Assembly: GCA_036012905.1 (NCBI GenBank)
Contig: DASCQF010000105.1
Coordinates: 5,491 to 69,490 of the forward strand
Direction: 5' to 3'
Length of the DNA stretch: 64,000 nt
Source of the DNA: NP936 sp002726085
Lineage (GTDB): Bacteria; Acidobacteriota; Vicinamibacteria; Vicinamibacterales; UBA8438
A model generated the notes under the pieces. The model worked only from the letters and a program-made list of their open reading frames with translations. It had not been told where the DNA came from and did no database searches. How positions within the stretch are numbered: position 1 is the stretch's first letter; each line of letters starts with the position of its first letter. Positions 17,011 to 24,995 of the stretch are shown one piece after another. Position numbers and translations under genes: made by a program.

Positions 17011-18459
17011 CTACGGCACCGGCATGGGAAGCTGCGTTTCGCCCATCAGATGGCGGTCGATGCCAGCCGCGGCGCTACGGCCTTCGGCGATCGCCCACAC
17101 GATCAGCGACTGGCCGCGCTGCATGTCGCCGGCGGTGAACACCCCGTCGACGCTCGTCATCCAGTTGGCGTCCCGCGCCACGTTGCCGCGGTCGGTGAGC
17201 GTAACGCCGAGCTGGTCCAGGAGCCCGTCGCGTGTGGGTCCGAGGAAGCCCATCGCCAGCAGGACGAGGTCGACCTCCAACTCGAACGCGCTACCTGGCA
17301 CTGACGTGAAAGCGAGACGCCCGTTCTCCCGCGTCATCTCGACTTTGCAACCGTGCAGCTTCGTCACCCGCCCAGCCTCATTGCCGGTGAACCGCTCTGT
17401 GGAGACCGAGTATACGCGCTCGCCACCCTCTTCGTGCGCCGTGCTGACACGGAAGATGTTTGGCCATTCCGGCCATGGGTTGGTCTCGTCCCGCTGGTCC
17501 GACGGTCGCGGCAGCAGCTCGAACTGATGGATCGATTGCGCGCCATGCCGGTGGGCAGTGCCAAGGCAGTCGGCGCCGGTGTCGCCTCCGCCGATGATCA
17601 CGACGCGTTTGTCTTTCGCCGTGATGAACTCGTCGTCGGCGACCACGTCGCCTTCGCAGCGTCGGTTCTGCTGGACCAGATATTCCATCGCGGAGTGGAC
17701 GCCGCTGAGCTCGCGTCCGGGCACCGCGAGGTCGCGCGGTTGGCCGGCGCCGCCGGCAAGCAACATCGCGTCGAACTCCCGTCTCAGCGTGTCGGCTGGC
17801 ACCGTGACGCCGACGTCGCTGTTGACCTGAAACGTGACACCCTCCGCTTCGAGGATGGCCAACCGGCGGTCCAGGAAGCGTTTTTCCATCTTGAAGGCCG
17901 GGATGCCGTAGCGCAAGAGACCGCCGATCCGGTCCGAACGCTCGAACACTGTGACCCGGTGACCAGCCCGGTTGAGCTGGTCGGCTGCGGCAAGACCGGC
18001 CGGTCCGGATCCGACAATCGCCACCATCTTCCCGGTGCGTGTCGTCGGGGCCTCCGGGCGGACCCAGCCTTCCTCGAAGGCGCGCTCCACGATGGCGAGC
18101 TCGATCGACTTGATCGTCACGGCGTCCCGGTCGATCGCGAGCACACACGAGCCTTCGCACGGCGCCGGGCACAATCGTCCGGTCCACTCCGGAAAGTTGT
18201 TGGTCTTGTGCAGACGGTCAATGGCCGGTTGCCACTTGGCCCGGTAGACGAGGTCGTTCCAGTCGGGGATGAGGTTGCCGAGCGGGCACCCCTCGTGACA
18301 GAACGGGATCCCGCAATCCATGCAGCGCGCGCCTTGCGCGCGCAGATCTCTGGTGGCGTAGGGAAGATCCACCTCGCGCCAGTCGTGGACCCGCTCCTCG
18401 ACGGGACGGGTCGACCGGTGCTGTCGGTCGATCTCGATGAATCCTTTGAGTCTGCCCAT
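17011..18459 (-). CDS. gltD: Glutamate synthase (NADPH) small subunit
   Basis: About 482 residues from the ATG giving MGRLKGF (an ATG four codons upstream is possible). It passes electrons from NADPH through FAD and two [4Fe-4S] clusters to GltB. Cluster cysteines are visible in CMDCGIPFCHEGC (about 46-58) and CPAPCEGSC. The FAD fold follows with IVGSGPAGLAA (about 150), then the NADPH fold with VIIGGGDTGADC. It follows gltB in the same direction after 159 bases. That gap has a TATATT element that could be a separate -10 box. Confidence 0.95.
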   Translation of the reverse strand: MGRLKGFIEIDRQHRSTRPVEERVHDWREVDLPYATRDLRAQGARCMDCGIPFCHEGCPLGNLIPDWNDLVYRAKWQPAIDRLHKTNNFPEWTGRLCPAPCEGSCVLAIDRDAVTIKSIELAIVERAFEEGWVRPEAPTTRTGKMVAIVGSGPAGLAAADQLNRAGHRVTVFERSDRIGGLLRYGIPAFKMEKRFLDRRLAILEAEGVTFQVNSDVGVTVPADTLRREFDAMLLAGGAGQPRDLAVPGRELSGVHSAMEYLVQQNRRCEGDVVADDEFITAKDKRVVIIGGGDTGADCLGTAHRHGAQSIHQFELLPRPSDQRDETNPWPEWPNIFRVSTAHEEGGERVYSVSTERFTGNEAGRVTKLHGCKVEMTRENGRLAFTSVPGSAFELEVDLVLLAMGFLGPTRDGLLDQLGVTLTDRGNVARDANWMTSVDGVFTAGDMQRGQSLIVWAIAEGRSAAAGIDRHLMGETQLPMPVP

Positions 18460-18630
18460 CAGAACTAACACATCGGCGGCACTGGTCGACGACTCTCCCC
18501 GCGTCGAAGTGCGGCGCGGAGACGAGCCCCCTCATCCGACCGTGACACGAAACCCCTAATATAACAGATACTCTGCCGAGCCAGGTGCGCAGAAGCGCAG
18601 TGCGTGATGAGCGGAGAAGAGAGTGCCCGT

Positions 18631-21600
18631 TCAGTCCCCGGCGGTTCCGACCAGCTCCGCAAACCCCGGCTCCCGCGATTCGGCCCGCGCCCTGGCCTCG
18701 GCCTCCAGGACCCGCTTGTAGTCTCGTGGCATCACCTTGACAACGCTCGCGCGCAGCTCGGTCCACTGGTCGAGAATCTGCTGTCCACACGGACTCGACG
18801 TGTGGTCGATGTGGCGTGTAATCAACTCGCGCACGAGCTCAGCGTCGTCGTCGTCGAGCGTCTCGAGATCGACCATGCCCGTGTTGCAGCGGCTGGCGAA
18901 CTTGCCATCCCGGTCGAGGACGTAGGCGATTCCGCCGCTCATTCCAGCTGCAAAGTTCCGTCCGGTCGGTCCGAGAATGACGACCCGTCCACCGGTCATG
19001 TATTCACACCCGTGGTCTCCGATTCCTTCGACCACGGCATGCACGCCGCTGTTGCGGACGCAGAACCGCTCGCCAGCGACGCCATGCACGTACGCCTCGC
19101 CGGCGGTGCCCCCATAGAGTGCCACGTTGCCGATGATGATGTTCTCCTCGGCGACGAACGTGGACGCGCGTGGCGGAAATATGCCGAGGCGCCCGCCCGA
19201 GAGCCCCTTGCCAAAGTAGTCGTTGGCGTCACCTTCGATGGTCAGCGTGACCCCGCGGGGCACGAACGCCCCGAAGCTCTGTCCGGCCGACCCGGTAAAC
19301 CGAATGTTTATCGTGGAGTCCGGCAGCCCATCCTGTCCCCATCGACGCGTAATCTCCGACCCGAGCATCGTTCCGACCGCACGGTTGACGTTGAAGATCG
19401 GCACACTGAACGACATTGGCGTTTGTCGCTCGATCGCCGGCGCGCAGCGCTCGATCAGCGTGTTGTCGAGCGCCCGCTCCAAACCATGGTCTTGCGTCCT
19501 GATCGCCCGCCGTCCCACCGTCTCCGGCACATCCGGGTTGTACAGAATCTGGGACAGATCCAGCCCCTTGGCCTTCCAGTGGCCCACCGCCTCGGCGGTG
19601 TTCAGGCGGTCGACCCGTCCGATCATCTCTTCCATGGTGCGGAAGCCCATGGTTGCCATGAGCTCGCGGATCTCCTCGGCTACGAATCGGAAATACGTCT
19701 CCACAAATTCCGGCCGGCCGGTGAAGTGCTTGCGGAGGTCCGGATTCTGTGTCGCGATGCCGACCGGACAGGTGTCGAGATGGCAAACTCGCATCATGAT
19801 GCATCCCGACACCACGAGCGGTGCGGTCGAGAAACCGTATTCCTCGGCACCGAGCAGGGCGGCGATGACGACGTCACGGCCTGTTTTCATCTGTCCGTCC
19901 ACCTGCACGACGATCCGGTCGCGCAGACGGTTCAGCACCAGGACCTGCTGTGTCTCGGCCAGCCCGAGCTCCCACGGCGCGCCGGCGTGTTTGATGCTGG
20001 TCAGAGGCGACGCACCGGTGCCGCCATCATGGCCGGAAATCAGCACCACGTCGGAATGCGCTTTCGCGACCCCGGCCGCGACCGTGCCGACACCCACCTC
20101 GGCGACGAGCTTCACATGGACCCGTGCCCGCGAGTTCGCGTTCTTCAGGTCGTGGATCAGCTGCGCCAGATCCTCGATCGAGTAGATGTCGTGATGGGGG
20201 GGCGGCGAGATCAGCGGCACACCCGGGGTGGAGTAGCGCACCTTTGCGATCCACGGGTACACCTTGTAGCCGGGCAGCTGTCCGCCCTCTCCCGGCTTCG
20301 CCCCCTGCGCCATCTTGATCTGCAGGTCGTCGGCGTTCACCAGATACTCGCTGGTCACTCCGAAGCGTCCTGATGCGACCTGCTTGATCGCGCTACGCCG
20401 CAGGTCGCCGGCGGCGTCCGGGGTGAACCGCGCGGGGTCCTCCCCGCCCTCGCCGGTGTTCGACTTGCCCCCGAGGCGGTTCATCGCGATGGCCAGGGTC
20501 TCGTGCGCCTCAGCGCTGATCGACCCGTAGGACATCGCTCCGGTGGAGAACCGGGCGAGAATCGCCTCCACCGGCTCGACCTCGTCGATCGGTATCGGGG
20601 TGTCGGCAGACCGCAGCTCGAACAGGCCACGTAGCGTCGCCAGTTTTCGGCTCTGGTCGTTGACCAGCCGGGCATATTCCCGGTAGATGTCGTAGCGACC
20701 GCTCCGGCTGGCGTGCTGAAGCTTGTAGACCGTTTCCGGGTTGAACAGGTGATACTCGCCGTCCCGACGCCACTGATACTCGCCCCCGCTGTCGAGCTCG
20801 CGGCCCTCGTCGCCGCGGGTCGGAAACGCGCGCTGATGGCGCTGCTGCACCTCGGCCGCCACGGTGTCGATGCCGATGCCGCCGATCCGTGAGGCGGTCC
20901 AGGTGAAGTAGCGGTCGACGAACGGCTTATTCAGACCGACGGCCTCGAAGATTTGAGCCCCGCGGTAGCTCTGCAGCGTGGAGATCCCCATCTTCGACAT
21001 CACCTTCAGCACTCCCTTGGTCAGCGCAAGAATGTGGTGCCGGATGCCCTGCGGCGGGTCGATGTTGGAAATCTCACCTTCGCAGATCAGCTCTTCGATA
21101 GTCTCGAATGCCAGATACGGGTTGATGGCCCCAGCGCCATAGCCGAGGAGCAGCGCCATGTGATGCGCCTCCCGCGCCTCGCCCGATTCGATGATCAGTC
21201 CGCATCGGGTCCGCGTGCCTTCGCGGACAAGATGGTGATGCACGCCGGCGGTCGCCAGCAGGCTCGGGATCGGCGCATGCTCGGCGCTGACCCCGCGGTC
21301 TGAGAGCAGCAGCAACGCGGCCCCCGCCTCGACCGCGGCACTGGCCTGATGACACAGCTCGTCCATCGCGCGTTCGAGCCCGCTCGCGCCTTCTCGAGGG
21401 TCGAAGAGCATCGACAGCGTCACGGCGCGGAGCGTCGGGTCGGTGTTGTTCCGCAGGGCCGCCAGTTCCTCGTTGTCGAGGATCGGGTAGTCGATCCGGA
21501 TCTGGTGACAGGATTCCGGCTCCGGTTTCAGCAGGTTGCGCTCCGGGCCCAGCGTCGAGCCCATGTCGGTGACGAGCTCCTCCCGGATCGCGTCGAGCGG

Positions 21601-23211
21601 CGGGTTGGTGACCTGCGCGAAGAGCTGCTTGAAATAGTCGTAGAGCAATCGCGGCCGGTCCGACAGCACCGCCAGCGCAGTGTCGGTGCCCATTGATCCG
21701 ATCGGCTCGATCCCCTTCGCGGCCATTGGGCCCAGCAGAAAGCGTAAATCCTCTTCGGTGTAGCCGAATGCCCGCTGCCGGCGCCGGATCGACTCGCTGT
21801 CGGGCGGCGCCGTGTAGGGAGGAGCGGACAGGTCCCGGAGATGCATGACGTGGGTGTCGAGCCACTCCCGATAAGGGTGCTCGGCCGCCAGCGTCGACTT
21901 GATCTCCTCGTCATCGATGATGCGGCCCTGGGCCGTGTCGACAAGGAAGATTCGGCCGGGATGCAGTCGTTCCTTGACCAGGACATCCTCCGGCGGGACA
22001 TCGAGCACACCGACCTCTGAGGCCATGATGACCAGGTCGTCCTTGGTGACGTAGTAGCGTGACGGACGCAACCCGTTGCGGTCGAGCACAGCGCCGACCA
22101 CCGTGCCGTCGGTGAACGCGATCGACGCCGGGCCGTCCCATGGTTCCATCAGCGAGGCGTGATACTCGTAGAACGCCTTCCGGTCGGGGGACATCGACTC
22201 GTGCTTGCTCCACGGCTCCGGGATCATCATCAGGATCGCGTGAGGCAGCGACCGGCCGGTCATGACCAGGAATTCGAGCACGTTGTCGAACGTGGCGGTG
22301 TCGCTCTGGCCCTCGCGAGCCACCGGAAACAGCTTCTGCAAATCGTCTCCGAACAGCTCCGATCGGCAGAGCGACTCGCGGGCGCGCATCCAGTTGATGT
22401 TGCCCCGAAGGGTGTTGATCTCGCCGTTGTGGGCCACGTAGCGATAGGGATGCGCCAGCGGCCACGAGGGGAACGTGTTGGTGCTGAAGCGCGAGTGGAC
22501 GAGCGCTAGCGCCGACTCGACGTCCGGGTCCGCCAGATCCGGGAACATGGTGGTCACCTGGTCGGCGATCAGCATGCCCTTGTAGACGATCGTCTGCGAC
22601 GACAGGCTCGCGATGTAGAACAGGTCCGCCTCGTCCAACCCGAGCTCGGTGACCTCGCGGGCAATCCGCTTCCGGACGACATAGAGCTTGCGCTCGAAAC
22701 GCGCCTGGGCGTCCGGACCGTCTCCAAAGTCGGCGCCGCGACCAATAAACACCTGTCGGATGGCGGGCTCACCCTGGCGGGCGGTCTCGCCCAGCGCGCT
22801 GTCGTCGGTCGGGACCTTCCGCCAGCCAAGCACGTGCTGACCTTCTTCGAGCACGATCCGCACGACGCGCTCCTCGACACGGATCTGCTCGTTGGCGGGA
22901 CGCGGCAAAAAGAGCATGCCGACGCCGTATTCCCCGGCGGGCGGAAGCGTGAACCCGAGCGCGGCGGTCTCCCGGCGCAGAAACTTGTCGGGCACCTGCA
23001 ACAGCAGGCCGGCGCCGTCGCCGGTGTTCTGCTCGCATCCGCACGCGCCGCGATGGAGCAGATTGACCGCTACCTCGAACGCCTGCTCCACCAGCTTGTG
23101 GGACCGGACGCCTTTGATATTGACGACAAAACCGACCCCGCACGCGTCGTGTTCGTAACTGGGGTCGTAGAGTCCCTGGGCGGACGGTCGCCTGGTGTGG
23201 GGTCGCGTCAT
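18631..23211 (-). CDS. gltB: Glutamate synthase (NADPH) large subunit
   Basis: A full-length 1526-residue GOGAT large subunit that makes two glutamates from glutamine and 2-oxoglutarate. The class II glutaminase nucleophile is the Cys of HDACGVGFVV near residue 24, so a short propeptide must be removed. The FMN synthase domain carries the [3Fe-4S] ligands in CIMMRVCHLDTC near 1134-1145. The C-terminal beta-helix has the glycine-rich GGRVVILGPTGRNF block. Its ATG overlaps the stop of the upstream LysR gene (ATGA). With gltD it completes the GS/GOGAT route beside glnA. Confidence 0.97.
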   Translation of the reverse strand: MTRPHTRRPSAQGLYDPSYEHDACGVGFVVNIKGVRSHKLVEQAFEVAVNLLHRGACGCEQNTGDGAGLLLQVPDKFLRRETAALGFTLPPAGEYGVGMLFLPRPANEQIRVEERVVRIVLEEGQHVLGWRKVPTDDSALGETARQGEPAIRQVFIGRGADFGDGPDAQARFERKLYVVRKRIAREVTELGLDEADLFYIASLSSQTIVYKGMLIADQVTTMFPDLADPDVESALALVHSRFSTNTFPSWPLAHPYRYVAHNGEINTLRGNINWMRARESLCRSELFGDDLQKLFPVAREGQSDTATFDNVLEFLVMTGRSLPHAILMMIPEPWSKHESMSPDRKAFYEYHASLMEPWDGPASIAFTDGTVVGAVLDRNGLRPSRYYVTKDDLVIMASEVGVLDVPPEDVLVKERLHPGRIFLVDTAQGRIIDDEEIKSTLAAEHPYREWLDTHVMHLRDLSAPPYTAPPDSESIRRRQRAFGYTEEDLRFLLGPMAAKGIEPIGSMGTDTALAVLSDRPRLLYDYFKQLFAQVTNPPLDAIREELVTDMGSTLGPERNLLKPEPESCHQIRIDYPILDNEELAALRNNTDPTLRAVTLSMLFDPREGASGLERAMDELCHQASAAVEAGAALLLLSDRGVSAEHAPIPSLLATAGVHHHLVREGTRTRCGLIIESGEAREAHHMALLLGYGAGAINPYLAFETIEELICEGEISNIDPPQGIRHHILALTKGVLKVMSKMGISTLQSYRGAQIFEAVGLNKPFVDRYFTWTASRIGGIGIDTVAAEVQQRHQRAFPTRGDEGRELDSGGEYQWRRDGEYHLFNPETVYKLQHASRSGRYDIYREYARLVNDQSRKLATLRGLFELRSADTPIPIDEVEPVEAILARFSTGAMSYGSISAEAHETLAIAMNRLGGKSNTGEGGEDPARFTPDAAGDLRRSAIKQVASGRFGVTSEYLVNADDLQIKMAQGAKPGEGGQLPGYKVYPWIAKVRYSTPGVPLISPPPHHDIYSIEDLAQLIHDLKNANSRARVHVKLVAEVGVGTVAAGVAKAHSDVVLISGHDGGTGASPLTSIKHAGAPWELGLAETQQVLVLNRLRDRIVVQVDGQMKTGRDVVIAALLGAEEYGFSTAPLVVSGCIMMRVCHLDTCPVGIATQNPDLRKHFTGRPEFVETYFRFVAEEIRELMATMGFRTMEEMIGRVDRLNTAEAVGHWKAKGLDLSQILYNPDVPETVGRRAIRTQDHGLERALDNTLIERCAPAIERQTPMSFSVPIFNVNRAVGTMLGSEITRRWGQDGLPDSTINIRFTGSAGQSFGAFVPRGVTLTIEGDANDYFGKGLSGGRLGIFPPRASTFVAEENIIIGNVALYGGTAGEAYVHGVAGERFCVRNSGVHAVVEGIGDHGCEYMTGGRVVILGPTGRNFAAGMSGGIAYVLDRDGKFASRCNTGMVDLETLDDDDAELVRELITRHIDHTSSPCGQQILDQWTELRASVVKVMPRDYKRVLEAEARARAESREPGFAELVGTAGD

Positions 23212-24242
23212 AGCGTCGCTTCCCCTGTGGCGTTGGTGCTCGGACGGGTCCGCGCGCCCTCCGAGGTCCGGCCCTCGCCGGCGAGTGGACGCGGCCCGGA
23301 CGTCGTGCGTGAATGGACCGGTTGGGTCGGGGCGCTGGCTTTGCCGTTCTGGAGCAACGTGATGAACGCCTTGACCGTCGGGTTCAGCCGCCGATTGCGT
23401 CGATGCACGATGCTGAGCGGGCGGACCAGCTGCGGCTCGCCCTGAGGCAGGATAAATCTCGCCTGCACCAGCGTTCGGCGTTGCACCTCGCGTTGTAGTG
23501 TCGGCTCCGGCAGGACCGCGATTCCGGCGCCTTCGTCGACCGCCTGCTTGATCGTCTCGATGTTGTCGAACTCGGCGGCGACGTTGACCTCCACGTCGTG
23601 GCGCCTGAGAAACCGGTCGACTTCTCGTCGGACCGGCAGCTCGCGGGCGAACGCCACGAACTGCTCGTCTACCAGGTCGGTTGGCCGCACGCCGCCCTGC
23701 CGCGCAGCAAGTCGCGCAAATCGATGCGTCGGGGAGCAGGCGACCACCATCAGCTGACGGTGCCAGGGAATGGCGGTGAGCTCCCGGCCGGGCGTCACGA
23801 ACGACATGAGACCGAGGTCAGTTTGGTCGTTCAGAACACGCTCGCAGATGCCGTCCGGGTGCATGTATTCCAGGTCGACGTCGGCGCCTGGTGCGACGGC
23901 GCGAAACTGATCCACGTACTGGTTCAGGTGGTGTAGCCCAACCGAGTAGATGGCGGCCAGCCTGACTGTGTGGCCCGACCGGTCTTGGCGGCGCTGCACC
24001 GCGCCCTCCAGCTCGTGATATCGCTCGACGATTTCCTGGCACCCTTTGAAGAAAATCTTGCCTTCCGGTGTTAGCACCCACGGGCGCTTGGAGCGATCGA
24101 TGAGCTGCGCGCCGAGATGCTTTTCCAGCTGGCGCACCGCTTGACTGGCGGCCGACTGGCTCACAGAGTTGGCTGCCGCTCCGCGGGAGAAACTCTGGTG
24201 GCGGACCACGTCGCAGAAGATGTTGAGCGTTTCGATGTGCAT
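23208..24242 (-). CDS. LysR-family regulator overlapping gltB
   Basis: A 344-residue LysR regulator from the ATG giving MHIETLN. The helix-turn-helix covers about residues 1-60 (SFSRGAAANSVSQSAASQAV), followed by a substrate-binding domain. Its stop overlaps the gltB start, so it is the first gene of a lysR-gltB-gltD unit. It is not divergent as gltC is in Bacillus. The sulfate-reduction genes end just upstream, so it could respond to nitrogen, sulfur or both. The last 40 or so residues, rich in Pro/Gly/Arg, exceed the usual family length and are encoded by repeat-like DNA. Ligand and targets are unknown. Confidence 0.85.
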   Translation of the reverse strand: MHIETLNIFCDVVRHQSFSRGAAANSVSQSAASQAVRQLEKHLGAQLIDRSKRPWVLTPEGKIFFKGCQEIVERYHELEGAVQRRQDRSGHTVRLAAIYSVGLHHLNQYVDQFRAVAPGADVDLEYMHPDGICERVLNDQTDLGLMSFVTPGRELTAIPWHRQLMVVACSPTHRFARLAARQGGVRPTDLVDEQFVAFARELPVRREVDRFLRRHDVEVNVAAEFDNIETIKQAVDEGAGIAVLPEPTLQREVQRRTLVQARFILPQGEPQLVRPLSIVHRRNRRLNPTVKAFITLLQNGKASAPTQPVHSRTTSGPRPLAGEGRTSEGARTRPSTNATGEATL

Positions 24243-24291
24243 GGGACTGAACACTCTATCACATGCTCAGCTAATGACTCGAGCTCTCGAT

Positions 24292-24306
24292 ATTAGCCGT
24301 GCTTAT
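24292..24306 (-). promoter_or_regulatory. T-N11-A dyad, candidate LysR-family binding site
   Basis: ATTAGC-CGT-GCTTAT is an imperfect dyad (five of six arm positions pair) containing T-N11-A, the LysR-family box pattern. It lies 50 bases upstream of the LysR gene, in the 123-base gap that should hold the promoter of the lysR-gltB-gltD unit. Confidence 0.45.
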
Positions 24307-24365
24307 GCCAATGTCGCCTCCGGCGACACCCGCCGCGGGGGGCGCGGATCGAAGACGGTGCAACG

Positions 24366-24995
24366 TTACAGCCGCGCGGCGATTGTTTCGAGTGTTGCCG
24401 CCGCCGGAGTGCGCGCGAGCACTTCGAGCCGCGCGCGAGGGTCCGCCTCGCGGGTGAGTGTCCAGACGGCGCCGCCTGACAGTGTGGTCAGGAAGGCATC
24501 CAGGGCCGGGCGAATCGCCGTGAGGGTCTCGGCCCGGTTCGGAGCCAGCAGACGATCGTTGGCAACGCACTCGAGCTCGTTTCCACGGAACCGCACCGGT
24601 CCGGGCAGCAACGTGTCCGTTTCGAGCAGTCGTCCCGCGCCTAGCAGTATCCGGCCCAGGGAGGCCAGTCTCTCTGGTAGCGCGCCATCGAGCGGTTGCC
24701 GGCGCGCGTATTGGAGCCCCAGCCGTCCACCGCTTCGGTCCAGGACATAGTGTCCCTCATGAGCCGCGAGCAGGACACACGGTCCGGTCGCCATGTGAGA
24801 GTAGTCGGCGACGTCAATCAGCAGACCGTCCACTGCCCGCGTCTGGATCCAGCGGTGAAACACCGGGATGACGTCTGCGGGCCGGAGCACCGACTCGTCA
24901 TCGAGAAAGATCTTCACGGCGAGCCGCTGCACGTTGGCGACGTCGGTCGTGTCGGGGGGGGCGGTGGCCACGGTGCTGTTCGTCATTTTCGTCAC
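24366..24995 (-). CDS. Conserved hypothetical protein, last gene of the sulfate-reduction operon
   Basis: A 209-residue soluble protein. The GTG at 24995 overlaps the sulfite reductase stop as GTGA; an ATG three codons later (24986) is also possible. I recognise no catalytic motif. The middle reads VIPVFHRWIQTRAVDGLLIDVADYSHM and looks conserved. I recall similar proteins next to siroheme sulfite/nitrite reductases in other bacteria, but cannot name a domain. Tight coupling to the reductase suggests a role in its assembly, electron supply or regulation. No signal peptide or membrane helix is seen. Confidence 0.6.
   Translation of the reverse strand: MTKMTNSTVATAPPDTTDVANVQRLAVKIFLDDESVLRPADVIPVFHRWIQTRAVDGLLIDVADYSHMATGPCVLLAAHEGHYVLDRSGGRLGLQYARRQPLDGALPERLASLGRILLGAGRLLETDTLLPGPVRFRGNELECVANDRLLAPNRAETLTAIRPALDAFLTTLSGGAVWTLTREADPRARLEVLARTPAAATLETIAARL

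Noticed and set aside
18604..20373. 589-codon plus-strand frame opposite gltB
   Set aside because: Antisense shadow of gltB; Arg/His/Asp-rich composition and no recognisable motif.
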